Positions 51,953-62,100 are shown, numbered from the stretch's first letter. The stretch: 64,000 nt of DNA from DATIYF01 sp035517775 (GCA_035517775.1 DATIYF010000017.1:1-64000); one strand, 5' to 3'. Numbers and translations are program-made. Notes: generated from the letters alone by a model not told the origin.

Positions 51953-54900
51953 ATGATTTCCCGAAGCGCTCTGCTGATCGTCATTCTGTCGCTCGCCGGT
52001 ATTTTTGCCGCTGGCCCGCAAGCCGCCAAGCCCGCCGACCCCGCCGAGGCCGCCCGCCTTAACAACCTGGGCACGGCTTACATGAACCAGCAGCTTTTCG
52101 AGAAGGCGCTGAAAGCTTTCCAGGACGCTGCTGCGGCCGACCCAAAGCTGGAAATTGCGCAACTGAACCAGGGAATCGCTCTGCTCAATCTAGGCAAGAT
52201 CGAGCCGGCCAAGGCGATTCTTGAGGCCGCTGTCAAAGCTTCTCCCGGCGATCCGCACGCCTGGTACAACCTGGCCATGCTTTACAAAAACACCAGCGCC
52301 ACAGAGGCCGCGGAGAGCGCCTTCCAGCGCGTACTCGCCATTGACCCCAATGACGCTGACACCTGGTACTTCCTGGGAACCGTCTTTTCCCAGCTGCGCC
52401 AGTTTCCCCAGGCGATTGACGGCTTCCATCATGCCCTCGCCTTGAATCCGCTGCACGCCTCTGCCGAGTTCGGTCTCGCTCGCGCCTTGCAGCAATCCGG
52501 CGACGCCACCCAGGCTCGCGAGCATCTGCAACGCTTCCAGCACATCACGCAAGACAAATTGGGTTCGCCCATCAGCCTGGCCTACGGCGAGCAAGGCAAG
52601 TATTCGCTCGCCGAGCAATCGCCCCTGGCGCCGCAGAGAGTCCTGCCCGAGATTCCTGTCAAGTTCATAGATGTCACGCGTGAGAGCGGACTGGCGACTG
52701 CAGCAGCTCCTTCCTCAGGTTTTGACTTTACCTACCTCGGCCCCGGCGCCTGCTTCCTGGATTATGACGGCGACGGCTCGATTGATATTTTTCTTCCCGG
52801 CGGCGGGTCGCAGGGAGGCATGTCTCTCTATCGCAATCTGGGCAACGGCAAGTTCGAAGATGTGACCAGGCAGGCCGGACTCGATCCTTCCCTTCATGGC
52901 CTGGGATGCGCTGCCGGCGACTATGACAACGACGGCTTTCCCGACCTTGCCGTAACTGCAGAAAGCCGCATTTTTCTCTTTCACAACGAAAAAAATGGCA
53001 GCTTCAAGGATGTTTCCGGGCAAGCGGGGGTAATTCCTGCCGGCGCGTCTTCCGCGAAATCTGAAGTCGAAGCTGTCGGCGTTACATTTGTTGACTACGA
53101 CCATGATGGCGATCTCGATTTATATGTGACCAGGTCCGCCCCAGCTAAGTACCGGGCGTCCTCGGGCCACACGGGTTACAACATCATGTGGCGCAACAAC
53201 GGCAATGGCACGTTCACCGACGTGACCGATTCCGCCGGCTTGTCGGGCAACAGTTCGAGCGTCGCCGCCGTGGGCACGGACTTCAACAACGACCGCGCGG
53301 TTGATCTGGTGGTGACGGGTTGGCCCAAGGGAACTACGCTCTTCGAGAATCCGCGCGAGGGCACTTTCAGGCAGGCGGAGCTCTGGCCTGCCCACTCGCC
53401 CTCGCAAGCCCGGGGCGTTGCTCTGCTTGATTTCGATCACGATGGCTGGATGGACCTTGCCATCACCAGCGAAGACGCGCCCGCTCTCACTCTTTGGCGT
53501 AACCACCAGGGCACGAGCTTCGAGCCGGCAAGCCTGCCCGATCCCCACTGGCTCCGCGCCTTTGGAGTTGCCGCTTTCGACTACGACAATGACGGCTGGG
53601 TGGATCTTGTCGCGGTTGGCGAGACGAAGGAAGGCAAAGGCGAAGCCCACCTGTTCCGAAATCTCGGCCGCGGCGGATTCAAAGACGTCACTGCCGAGGT
53701 CGGCCTCGACAAGATCAAATTGCAGGACCCTCGCGCCATCATCACCGGCGACTTGGACAATGACGGCGCCACCGATCTGCTCATCACGCAGAGCCGGGGT
53801 CCGACCGTGCTTCTGCGCAACCAAGGCGGCAACAAGAACCACTGGCTTCGCCTGGCGCTGACAGGCCTCAACGACAACAAGAGCGCCATCGGCACGAAAG
53901 TGGAAGTCTTCTCCGACGGCATTCGGCAGAAGTTTGAGGTCGCCGGTTCCTCCGGCTATCTCGGCGCGAACTCGCCGTATTTGACCATCGGCCTCGGCCA
54001 GGCCAGCCAGGCTGAGATCCTCCGCATGCTCTGGCCCTCCGGCGTTCTGGAAGATGAAGTCGAAGTCGCCGGCCTGCGCCAACAGTCTTTCACTGAACTC
54101 GACCGCCGCGGCAGCTCCTGCCCCACATTATTTGCCTGGAACGGCGAGCGCTACGAGCTCGTCGGCGACATGTTGGGCGCCGGCGTCGTGGGTCACTGGA
54201 TCGGCCCCCACCAGCGCGACATTCCCCGCCCCGTCGAATACATGAAGATCAATCGTGGCGCCATCCGCGAGAAAAATGGAAAGCTCAGCTTCCGCTTCAT
54301 GGAGCCTCTCGAAGAAGCTGTTTATCTCGACCAGGTAAACCTGCTCGCCGTGGACCATCCTGCCGGCCTCGACGTCTATCCCAACGAATACTTCGCCGAC
54401 AATCCGCCTTATCCGGAATTCAAAGTCATTCTCAGCCGCAATGCCCGTCCCCCCGCGGGTGCCTGGGATGGCGCCGGCCACAACGTCTTGCCTGACCTTC
54501 TTGCCCATCGCTACATCGGCGGCTTCGACCTGTTGCCCTTCAAGGGATTCACCAAACTCCACAGTCTTGAGCTCGATCTCGGCCAGCCTTACGATCGCGG
54601 CCCGCTCTGGCTGCTCATGCACGGCGAAATCGAATACTTCACCGCCACGGGAATGTATGCCGCCTGGCAATCCGGCCTCGAGCCCATCTCGCCCTATGTG
54701 GAAGCGCTAGGCGCAGATGGAAAATGGCGGAAGGTCGTCAACGACCTCGGTTTCCCCGCCGGCGGACCACGCACCATGACCGCCGACCTTACCGGCAAGC
54801 TGCCGCGCGGCACGCGGCGCATCCGCATCTGGACCAATCTGCAGATTTACTGGGATAGCATTCTGATTGACCGCGCCAGCCAGAAGCTGCCCGTTCGCCT

Positions 54901-55405
54901 GACCCCGCTTCCGCTCACCCACGCCCAGCTTGACTTTCACGGTTTCCCGCTGAAAATCGAAGGCCACCCTCCCGGCAATGTCAAATACATTTATGAGCAG
55001 GCCAGCGCCACCGGCCCCTACACCCGCCCGGCAGGACTCTACACTCGCTATGGCAATGTGCTGCCGCTTCTGACCGCCCGCGACGACCGCATGGCCGTTT
55101 TCGGCTCCGGGGATGAAGTTGCCTTGGAGTTCGATCCTGCACATCTTCCCGCGCTGCCCAGCGGCTGGGTGCGCGACTACTTCTTCGCCGCCCACGGATA
55201 TGAAAAAGATATGGACTTCTACGCCGCCGAGGGAGAAACCGTGCGCCCGCTGCCCTTCCGCAAGATGACCGGTTATCCTTATCCCGCGCGCGAGAGCTTT
55301 CCGCTCACGAGTTCTTACCTCGACTATGTTCTTAACTACAACACCCGCTACATGTCGGGCAAAGAGGCGCGAGGATACTCCTTCGACTATCCTTCCGCAA
55401 AATAG
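51953..55405 (+). CDS. Secreted TPR + FG-GAP + ASPIC/UnbV multidomain protein
   Basis: An 1150-residue exported protein. The start at ATG 51953 gives a good signal peptide (MISRSALLIVILSLAGIFAA); an in-frame ATG at 51896 would place a repeat sequence in the coding region. TPR repeats are at about 28-190 and FG-GAP/VCBS repeats at about 245-620 (DYDGDGSIDIFLP, DYDNDGFPDLAV, DYDHDGDLDLYV and others). An ASPIC/UnbV-type domain covers about 635-710, with an unassigned C-terminal region of about 430 residues (from SCPTLFAWNGERYELVGD) that has beta-rich character. It is larger than typical ASPIC proteins. It follows the other FG-GAP gene on the same strand and probably works with the pentaheme protein. 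Confidence 0.85.
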   Translation: MISRSALLIVILSLAGIFAAGPQAAKPADPAEAARLNNLGTAYMNQQLFEKALKAFQDAAAADPKLEIAQLNQGIALLNLGKIEPAKAILEAAVKASPGDPHAWYNLAMLYKNTSATEAAESAFQRVLAIDPNDADTWYFLGTVFSQLRQFPQAIDGFHHALALNPLHASAEFGLARALQQSGDATQAREHLQRFQHITQDKLGSPISLAYGEQGKYSLAEQSPLAPQRVLPEIPVKFIDVTRESGLATAAAPSSGFDFTYLGPGACFLDYDGDGSIDIFLPGGGSQGGMSLYRNLGNGKFEDVTRQAGLDPSLHGLGCAAGDYDNDGFPDLAVTAESRIFLFHNEKNGSFKDVSGQAGVIPAGASSAKSEVEAVGVTFVDYDHDGDLDLYVTRSAPAKYRASSGHTGYNIMWRNNGNGTFTDVTDSAGLSGNSSSVAAVGTDFNNDRAVDLVVTGWPKGTTLFENPREGTFRQAELWPAHSPSQARGVALLDFDHDGWMDLAITSEDAPALTLWRNHQGTSFEPASLPDPHWLRAFGVAAFDYDNDGWVDLVAVGETKEGKGEAHLFRNLGRGGFKDVTAEVGLDKIKLQDPRAIITGDLDNDGATDLLITQSRGPTVLLRNQGGNKNHWLRLALTGLNDNKSAIGTKVEVFSDGIRQKFEVAGSSGYLGANSPYLTIGLGQASQAEILRMLWPSGVLEDEVEVAGLRQQSFTELDRRGSSCPTLFAWNGERYELVGDMLGAGVVGHWIGPHQRDIPRPVEYMKINRGAIREKNGKLSFRFMEPLEEAVYLDQVNLLAVDHPAGLDVYPNEYFADNPPYPEFKVILSRNARPPAGAWDGAGHNVLPDLLAHRYIGGFDLLPFKGFTKLHSLELDLGQPYDRGPLWLLMHGEIEYFTATGMYAAWQSGLEPISPYVEALGADGKWRKVVNDLGFPAGGPRTMTADLTGKLPRGTRRIRIWTNLQIYWDSILIDRASQKLPVRLTPLPLTHAQLDFHGFPLKIEGHPPGNVKYIYEQASATGPYTRPAGLYTRYGNVLPLLTARDDRMAVFGSGDEVALEFDPAHLPALPSGWVRDYFFAAHGYEKDMDFYAAEGETVRPLPFRKMTGYPYPARESFPLTSSYLDYVLNYNTRYMSGKEARGYSFDYPSAK

Positions 55406-55492
55406 GCCTTCCTTGTGGTTCCTTCATTCTTTCTTACGGAATCGTTTTAACATTGACAATTTCCCGTCCCCCATAATCCAATAACCGGACGC

Positions 55493-56845
55493 ATGGAAAC
55501 CCAAACCGCGTCGTCCCCGGCTCCGCGCCTTCGCCGTTCGCTCACTCTTTCGGATCTCATTCTCTACGGCGTCATCGTCATTCAGCCGGTGGCGCCCATG
55601 TCGGTCTTCGGCGTGCTCAGCGAGCGCGGCCGCGGCCACGTGGTCACCACCATTCTGATTGCAATGATCGCCATGCTCTTCACCGCCATCAGTTACGGCC
55701 GCATGGCGCGCGTCTATCCCAGCGCCGGCTCCGCCTTCACTTACGTCGGCCAGGAGATCAACCCCGCCCTCGGCTACGTCACCGGCTGGAGCATGGTCAT
55801 GGATTACATGCTCAACCCCCTGATCTGCATCATCTGGTGCAGCGGCCAGGCGCACGTTTTCGCGCCCGGCATTCCCTACTGGGGCTGGGCGATCTTCTTC
55901 GGGGTGGTCTTCACCGCTCTCAATATTCAGGGAGTCAAGACCTCGGCCCGCGTAAACTCGGGGCTGGCGGTGGGCATGGGCGTGGTCATCACCATCTTCT
56001 TTGTCGCCGCCGCGCGCTACATTTTTGGCCATCCTCATGACGGTGCGGCTTTTTTCACGCGCCCTTTTTACGATCCCCAGATGTTCGACGCTCGCGCCGT
56101 GCTCGGCGGTACGTCACTTGCCGTCCTCACCTACATCGGTTTCGATGGCATCTCTACTCTCTCCGAAGAGGCGGAGAACCCTCGCCGCAACATTCTGCTC
56201 GCCACTGTGCTCACCTGCCTGACCATCGGAATTCTTTCCGCCATCGAGGTCTACGTCGCACAGCTTCTGTGGCCGGCCTCGCAACCCTTCCCGAACGTGG
56301 ATACCGCCTTTACCTTCGTGGCCGGGCGCGCCTGGCCGCCGCTGTTCGCCATCGTCGGCTTCACGCTGCTGGTGGCCAACTTCGGCTCGGGCATGGGCGC
56401 GCAACTCGGCGCGGCCCGCCTGCTCTATGGCATGGGCCGCAGCGGCGCCCTGCCGCGCTCATTTTTCGGAGTGGTGGACCCTAAACGGCATGTGCCCCGC
56501 AACAATGTGATCTTCGTTGGCGCTATCGCTCTGGCGGGGGCGTTTCTCATCACTTACGGCCTGGGGGCTGAGATGCTCAACTTCGGCGCGCTCATCGCCT
56601 TCATGGGGGTCAACGCCGCTGCTTTCGTCCACTACTTTCTTCGTGGCGCGGAAAAGAAAATTACCCACCTCGTGCCGCCGGTCGCCGGATTTCTCATTTG
56701 CCTGCTGCTCTGGCTGAACCTCAGCCGTCCCGCTAAAATCGCCGGCGTCATCTGGATGGCCGCGGGCATCGCCTTCGGCGCCTGGAAGACTCGCGGCTTC
56801 CGCGGCGATCTGGTGAATTTCGATTTGCCGCCTGAAGAAGTCTGA
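55493..56845 (+). CDS. APC-superfamily amino-acid permease
   Basis: A 450-residue inner-membrane transporter with about 12 helices. The first helix reads LSDLILYGVIVIQPVAPM; the glycine-rich GIGAGIF stretch seen in many APC members is replaced here by IVIQPVAPMSVFGV, which is characteristic of the putrescine/amino-acid importer subgroup. Unrelated in detail to the permease at 8.2 kb. No enzyme gene is coupled to it, so the substrate is unknown. The end is followed by 137 bp containing a repeat, then the converging GH2 gene. Confidence 0.88.
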   Translation: METQTASSPAPRLRRSLTLSDLILYGVIVIQPVAPMSVFGVLSERGRGHVVTTILIAMIAMLFTAISYGRMARVYPSAGSAFTYVGQEINPALGYVTGWSMVMDYMLNPLICIIWCSGQAHVFAPGIPYWGWAIFFGVVFTALNIQGVKTSARVNSGLAVGMGVVITIFFVAAARYIFGHPHDGAAFFTRPFYDPQMFDARAVLGGTSLAVLTYIGFDGISTLSEEAENPRRNILLATVLTCLTIGILSAIEVYVAQLLWPASQPFPNVDTAFTFVAGRAWPPLFAIVGFTLLVANFGSGMGAQLGAARLLYGMGRSGALPRSFFGVVDPKRHVPRNNVIFVGAIALAGAFLITYGLGAEMLNFGALIAFMGVNAAAFVHYFLRGAEKKITHLVPPVAGFLICLLLWLNLSRPAKIAGVIWMAAGIAFGAWKTRGFRGDLVNFDLPPEEV

Positions 56846-56908
56846 CCCGGGAGGGCGCGGCCGGGAGGGCCCGACTTCAGCCGGGCCAACAACAAACCCC
56901 GAACAAGC

Positions 56909-56939
56909 TGTCATTCCGAGCGCAGCAGAAATCTGCTTT
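56909..56939. repeat. TGTCATTCCGAG repeat with short hairpin
   Basis: The tract begins TGTCATTCCGAGCGCAG and contains AGCAGA-AA-TCTGCT (56924-56937), a 6-bp perfect stem. I recognise the first part as a motif that recurs in intergenic regions of many bacteria, from memory. It lies between two converging genes, where it could act as a bidirectional terminator-like or REP element. Confidence 0.4.
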
Positions 56940-56982
56940 CCTTGCGCAAATGCCACTTCAATCGCCAATCAGCGATCCTCTC

Positions 56983-59721
56983 TCACTCCACATTCCACCC
57001 GCTTACCTCGACCACTGGCTTCGCCCCGCGTAGCGCAGCAGCGCTATAGGTTGCCGTGATCACCCGCTTCTCTCCCGGCAGCAGCGAGAAATAATTGTCC
57101 TGCCAGATCACGGGCAAAATCTCTTCTCCCTTCTTGCCCGTCATCCACAAGTAGGTGGTTTGGTTTCCGCTGGCGAGCGGCAGCATGCTCTCATCGGCGC
57201 CCCGATCCACTTTCAGCCGCACCAGAAACGCCAGGCTCGCGCCCGGGTTCTCTACCGTCACCTGCGTGACCCCATCATCCCCCTGCCGTTCCGTGCGGCT
57301 GCTGACCTTCAACTTCACCTTGGGCAGCTGCGAGAGCGCCGTAAAATCCGCGTAAGCAGTAACCGGCGTCATGTACCAGGTGGATTTCGCCCAATCCAGT
57401 GTCTCCGGCTTAGTGGAGAGCCAGTAGAAATTCGATCCCACCAGCTTGCCGCTCGCGTCGTTCAGCCGCAGCGCCAGAAAATAGGTGGAACTCAAATCCG
57501 CAATCTCCGGCAAAACGAAAATCCTGCTGCTGCTGTCGGCCGGCGCGTCGAGCTCCGCCTCCCTGGAAAACTTCTCCGTCATATCCAGGTTGTAAACCTT
57601 TGCCGTCAGCTTCAATTCTTTGGCGTCTTCGTACTGGCTGCTCACCACCCAGATGGCATGATCGTCGTAACCATAGAGCGGATGCAGTGCCTCCATTGCC
57701 TTCTTCGCGCCGAAATAGCCCCCGCCCGGCCGCAGATAGAAGTCATACAAATGCCAGATCAGCGACGGCCAGGCATTGTTCAGCATCCACTGGATTACGC
57801 CCGTCGAGGTGTACTTGTTGCGGCTGTAGGCCTCGTACATGGCGCGCACGCCTTCGTAAGTCATCGCCTGCGACTTCATGGCGAAATCCGGCGCGCTCTG
57901 CGCCTGGCCGTAGCGGGCGTTCAGGGCATCAGCAAAGACGTGGATGTCTTTGAAGGCTCCCCCGCCGGCATGAAAGTTCCACCAGTCGTCAATCGGCCAC
58001 AGGTGCTCCTTGCCCAGCATTGTCTCCAGGCTTTCGACCGGCGGCACCGCCGGCCCCATGCTGGTTTCGGTATTAAAGCCATAGCCGCCGCCGCACCCGC
58101 CCAGGTTGCAGGTATCCTGCGGATGCGAGCCCATCGCATCCTCTTCCCAATAGTCCGGCGGCACGTAGCCGTAGGGTCCGGTCATCTTCACCCCACTGTT
58201 TCCTGTCACCGAGGTAGGCTTGGCCGTGGCCGAGGAAATCGTCGGGTTCGGCCACATCAGTTCTTTCTCCACGTTCAAATACGTCTGCTCCACATCCGGC
58301 GGCGGCGGATTGTCGCTTCCGTTCAGCCATACCAGCAGGCTGGGATGACCACGCAGCCGGTAAATCTGGTCCCGCAGCGACTGCTCCGCAATCTTGAAAT
58401 CGGCCGGCTTCCAGTTCGGCCAGTGCTCCCAGTGCGAGCAGCAGACCCAGCCCGCCATCACCAGAATTCCTTCGCGGTCGGCAGTGTTGAAAAATTCCTT
58501 CCGCTCCAGGGTGCCCTCCAGGCGAATCGTGTTCAGTCCCATGTCCTCCACGTAGCGGAATTCCTCCTGCATGCGCCGGGAGTTTTCACGCAGCAGCATG
58601 TCCGGCGCCCATCCCCCGCCGCGGATCAGAATCTTCTTCCCGTTGATGGAGAACAGCCGGTGGGTGTTGGCATCGAGCTCTGAGGTGATTTCCCGAATGC
58701 CGAATTGCGTCTCGGAGCGGTCCGAGACCGCGCCCTCCGCATCCACTTCCAGGTTGAGCCTGTAAAGCTCCGGCTTGCCCATCTGCGCCGGCCACCACAG
58801 CCGCGGATGGCTTACATTGAGCTGAGGAAATTGCTCCGGCGTAAAGCTCACATCCTTCGCCTCGCCGGGCGCCAGCGCGATCTCCTGCGAGAACTGAATG
58901 TCGCCAAGCGCGCCTTTCAGGGTGCCTTTCACGGTCTGGTCCGTACCGTTCTTGAGCAGCGCGGTGACCGTCAGGTGCGCCTCATCATTCGCCGGTGAAT
59001 CCACCTTGGAAATCACCGCCGGATAGCGCAGCGCCACTGGCCCGCTGGCCACGATCTCGACCGCCCGCCACAGTCCCATGTTCTTGTCCGGCGGCGCCGG
59101 GTTCCAATCCACAAAATTGGTCGCAAGATCATCAGGCAGCGGTGAAAATACCTCGACTGCGAGCACATTGGCTTTTCCAACGGTCACAATATCGGTGATG
59201 TTGAATTCATACGTGCGCCAGGCCCCCGCGGCCTCGCCGATGTTCGCGATCTGCTTCCCGTTCAGCCAGATGTTGGCCCTATAGTTGATTCCGCCAAAGT
59301 CAAGCCAGATCACCTTGCCGTGGTCGCTTGCCGGCAGCTCGAACCTCTTCCGGTACCACCACGGCACCATGAACGGGCTGTCCTGGGCCATGGCGATGTT
59401 CGAAAAATTGGCCCCGATGGGATAGGTCACGCCGGGGAAGGAGCGCAAATTCATGCCGAAGTCAGGGTCGGGATAAACCTTGTCTTTCACCAGCGCCGCC
59501 AGCACGGTGGTGGGTACGCTGGCGGGATACCATCCCTCGGGCTGAAATGCGGCCGTCGAAATCGTCTCGCCTTTCTGCTCCACTTTGCAGGAAGACTGCA
59601 ACTCCCACCCCTCGCCCAAGTTCAAAGAAGCCGCTGCCTGGGCGTGTTGGGCCGGTCTCTGGGCAAGGGCAGGGAAGCAAGCAAGAATCAGAAACAGCAG
59701 CGGCAGTTTGCGTTTGAGCAT
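56983..59721 (-). CDS. Secreted GH2 glycoside hydrolase, exo-beta-glucosaminidase-like
   Basis: A 912-residue exported enzyme with a signal peptide (1-20, ending FPALA). The GH2 layout is clear: a jelly-roll sugar-binding domain (about 35-215), an immunoglobulin-like domain (about 220-335), a TIM barrel (about 345-650) and two more beta domains. PPDKNMGLWRAVEI and the barrel phrases WLNGSDNPPP (D470) and FNTETSMG (E552) match the subgroup of CsxA-type exo-beta-D-glucosaminidases, whose acid/base and nucleophile are an Asp and a Glu in these places. Mannosidase activity is an alternative. It would release terminal amino sugar from chitosan-like chains. Transcribed alone. Confidence 0.8.
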   Translation of the reverse strand: MLKRKLPLLFLILACFPALAQRPAQHAQAAASLNLGEGWELQSSCKVEQKGETISTAAFQPEGWYPASVPTTVLAALVKDKVYPDPDFGMNLRSFPGVTYPIGANFSNIAMAQDSPFMVPWWYRKRFELPASDHGKVIWLDFGGINYRANIWLNGKQIANIGEAAGAWRTYEFNITDIVTVGKANVLAVEVFSPLPDDLATNFVDWNPAPPDKNMGLWRAVEIVASGPVALRYPAVISKVDSPANDEAHLTVTALLKNGTDQTVKGTLKGALGDIQFSQEIALAPGEAKDVSFTPEQFPQLNVSHPRLWWPAQMGKPELYRLNLEVDAEGAVSDRSETQFGIREITSELDANTHRLFSINGKKILIRGGGWAPDMLLRENSRRMQEEFRYVEDMGLNTIRLEGTLERKEFFNTADREGILVMAGWVCCSHWEHWPNWKPADFKIAEQSLRDQIYRLRGHPSLLVWLNGSDNPPPPDVEQTYLNVEKELMWPNPTISSATAKPTSVTGNSGVKMTGPYGYVPPDYWEEDAMGSHPQDTCNLGGCGGGYGFNTETSMGPAVPPVESLETMLGKEHLWPIDDWWNFHAGGGAFKDIHVFADALNARYGQAQSAPDFAMKSQAMTYEGVRAMYEAYSRNKYTSTGVIQWMLNNAWPSLIWHLYDFYLRPGGGYFGAKKAMEALHPLYGYDDHAIWVVSSQYEDAKELKLTAKVYNLDMTEKFSREAELDAPADSSSRIFVLPEIADLSSTYFLALRLNDASGKLVGSNFYWLSTKPETLDWAKSTWYMTPVTAYADFTALSQLPKVKLKVSSRTERQGDDGVTQVTVENPGASLAFLVRLKVDRGADESMLPLASGNQTTYLWMTGKKGEEILPVIWQDNYFSLLPGEKRVITATYSAAALRGAKPVVEVSGWNVE

Positions 59722-60120
59722 AAGTGCATTCCTTGAAAGCTCGGTCTGGTTGTTCCTGACCTGGCGTCTGGTGGTCTTAGAAGGCCAGAATCATCAATTA
59801 ATTCGTTTTAATGATTCGTTTCAATTTACAAGACCGCTTGCGCCTTTTCCAAGTGTAATTGCGAATCTTCTCGCCGGGCGGTCACATTGTTGCCGGGCAC
59901 GATGAATTTCGCTATCCCCAACCTTCGATAGCGGTTTGAGCAAAATGGGTCGTATCAGAGCATGGCCTTCAGCCATGCCGGGGAAGAGCAAGAAAACAAT
60001 TCCCGCGCCCGTATGGCGTAGCCATCACGGCAAGCCGAGGCACGGGCAGGGCGCCTTTTCCGCCCGCCGCCGTAGTTTATAATCAACAGTTCTCCCGCCA
60101 ACTCCTGGAGTGACGCAAAG
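59722..60120. other. 399-bp divergent intergenic region with direct repeats and hairpins
   Basis: On the GH2 side lie two ATTCGTTT units 13 bases apart (59801-59808 and 59814-59821) inside an AT-rich tract. AATCAT/ATGATT arms (59789-59794 and 59811-59816) make this look like a regulator site for the GH2 gene. Further on are the hairpins GCATGGC-CTTCA-GCCATGC (59960-59978) and ATGGC-GTA-GCCAT (60013-60025), of a type common between genes in such genomes. No coding capacity is apparent, and no clear promoter for the downstream foldase gene. Confidence 0.45.
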
Positions 60121-62100
60121 ATGATCCGATTCCTGCAAACCCCCGGGCCGCTCAAGAAAATCATCCTTGGCGGAATTTTGCTGGTCATCTGTGGCGCCAT
60201 GGTCATCACCCTGGTGCCCGGAGGGTTGGATTTCGGCTTCAGCGGCCCGGGCAAGGGCGTCCTCGCCCAGGTGGCCGGCCAAGACATCACCACCCAGGAA
60301 GTGGATAAACAGGCCCGGCAAATGTTGCAGCAGCAATTGCCGCGCGGTGGAGAGCAGGCCGCGGCCCTGCTGCCTTTCTTCGCCTCCCGCGCCGCCGAGA
60401 ACATGATCAACGAAAAGGCCATCGTCGCGGAAGCCCAGCGTATGGGTCTGCGCGCCACCGATGAAGACGTGCGCGACGAGCTGCAGCACGGCCAATATGC
60501 CGCCGCCTTCTTTCCCGGCGGCAAATTCATCGGCCAGGATGAATATGAGGCCCGCTTGCAGCAGTACGACCTCACCGTTCCCCAGTTCGAAGAGGAAGTG
60601 AAAGAAGACATTCTCTTCACTAAGCTGCGCGACCTGGTCACCGGCGGCGCCGTCGTCACCAATGCCGAAATCCACCAGGCATTCCAGAAGCAGAACACCA
60701 AGGTGAAGTTCGAATATGCCGTCCTGAAAAAAGACGACGTTCTCAACGGCATTCACCCTGCCGAGCCAGAGCTGAAGGCCTTCTACGACCAGAATAAAGC
60801 CTCCTACAACAACTCCATTCCCGAGAAGCGCAAGATCGAATACGCCATCTTCGATTTCAGCAAGCTGCAGGATCAGGTTACCGTCTCGCACGCCGACCTG
60901 CTCGAGTACTACGACGAGCACCGCGATGAGTACCGCGTCCCCGAGCAGGTCAATGTCAGCCACATTCTGATCAAGACCCCGCTGCCCGGTCCGGACGGCA
61001 AAGTCGATCCCCAGGGCCTGGACGCGGCCCGCAAAAAGGCCGATGACCTTCTGCAACAGCTCAAAGCCGGCGGCAACTTTGCCGATCTGGCCAAGAAATA
61101 TTCCGAAGACACCGATAGCGCCAAAAACGGCGGCTCCCTGGGCTGGATTCAGCGCGGCCGCTTTCCTTCGCCCGATCTTGAAAGCGCCGCCTTCTCTCTG
61201 CCCAAAGGCGCCACCAGCGGCGTCATCAACACCGGCTACGGCTTCGACATCATTCATGTGAATGATAAGCAGGACGCCCACATGAAAACCCTGGAAGAAG
61301 TCTCCAGCGAAATCGAGCCCGTGCTCAAGCAGCAGAAAGCCACGCAGATGGCCCAAAGCCAGGCCAACGCGCTGGTCACGCAGTCGCAGAACGGCAGCCT
61401 GGAAAAAGCGGCGGCCGCCAAGGGCCTGTCCCTCATCACCACCTCCTTCGTGGCCCGCAATGACGCCCTGCCGGGCATCGGCGACTCCCGCCCGCTCATG
61501 GATGCCATCTTCACCGAGCCCCTCAACACCCCCAACGACGTTCAGTTGAGCTCGGGCTTCGCCGTTTTTCAGGTGCTTCAGATTCAGCCGCCCTCGACGC
61601 CCACCTTCGATGAAATTCAGTCCCGCGTTGAGCAGCAATTCAAAAACCAGCGCGCCGCCTCTCTCCTCACCCAGAAAACCCAGGAGCTTTCCGACCGCGC
61701 CAAAGCGGAGCACGATCTCAAGAAGGCCGCCAAGGAGCTCGGGGCCACGGTGAAGACCAGCGACTTCGTGCTGCCCACCGACCAGGTGCCTGATATCGGC
61801 GCCATGTCCGGCTCCGCCGCCGTCGCCTTCAACCTCAAGCCCGGCGAAATCAGCGGCCCCCTCGATAATGGCGATAGCGGCGCCGTGCTCTCCCTGCTCG
61901 ACCGCCAGGAGCCCAGCGATCAGGACTATGCCGCCAAGAAAGATCAGATTCGCGCATCCCTCTTGCAGAACAAGCAGGGGGAACTCTTTGAGATGTTTCT
62001 CTCTGATCTGCGCACTCGTATGGAGAAGTCCGGCAAGATCAAAATCAATCAGGATGAAATGAAAAACCTCACTCGCCCGCGGGGCGAAGAGGGCGAATAG
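60121..62100 (+). CDS. Membrane-anchored peptidyl-prolyl isomerase/chaperone (PpiD/SurA type)
   Basis: A 659-residue periplasmic foldase. An N-terminal cytoplasmic stub and one membrane helix (about 12-35) precede a SurA-N-like chaperone domain (about 45-220). A parvulin domain with VNVSHILIKTP, the long FADLAKKYSEDTDSAKNGGSL helix-loop and FDIIHV spans about 275-385. A second, more diverged helical and parvulin-like region lies at about 400-600. This plan matches PpiD, which helps newly exported proteins fold at the Sec exit. It lies alone, 39 bp upstream of the glucanotransferase gene. Confidence 0.88.
   Translation: MIRFLQTPGPLKKIILGGILLVICGAMVITLVPGGLDFGFSGPGKGVLAQVAGQDITTQEVDKQARQMLQQQLPRGGEQAAALLPFFASRAAENMINEKAIVAEAQRMGLRATDEDVRDELQHGQYAAAFFPGGKFIGQDEYEARLQQYDLTVPQFEEEVKEDILFTKLRDLVTGGAVVTNAEIHQAFQKQNTKVKFEYAVLKKDDVLNGIHPAEPELKAFYDQNKASYNNSIPEKRKIEYAIFDFSKLQDQVTVSHADLLEYYDEHRDEYRVPEQVNVSHILIKTPLPGPDGKVDPQGLDAARKKADDLLQQLKAGGNFADLAKKYSEDTDSAKNGGSLGWIQRGRFPSPDLESAAFSLPKGATSGVINTGYGFDIIHVNDKQDAHMKTLEEVSSEIEPVLKQQKATQMAQSQANALVTQSQNGSLEKAAAAKGLSLITTSFVARNDALPGIGDSRPLMDAIFTEPLNTPNDVQLSSGFAVFQVLQIQPPSTPTFDEIQSRVEQQFKNQRAASLLTQKTQELSDRAKAEHDLKKAAKELGATVKTSDFVLPTDQVPDIGAMSGSAAVAFNLKPGEISGPLDNGDSGAVLSLLDRQEPSDQDYAAKKDQIRASLLQNKQGELFEMFLSDLRTRMEKSGKIKINQDEMKNLTRPRGEEGE

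Noticed and set aside
55454..55478. TTGACA followed by a TAAT-containing sequence before the second permease gene
   Set aside because: The spacing (about 14-15 bases) is shorter than the 16-18 needed for a sigma-70 promoter.
57160..58683. 507-codon plus-strand open frame
   Set aside because: It is antisense to the GH2 gene, which has a signal peptide and catalytic motifs.
60025..61713. 562-codon minus-strand open frame
   Set aside because: It is antisense to the PpiD/SurA-like gene, whose parvulin motifs are clear on the plus strand.
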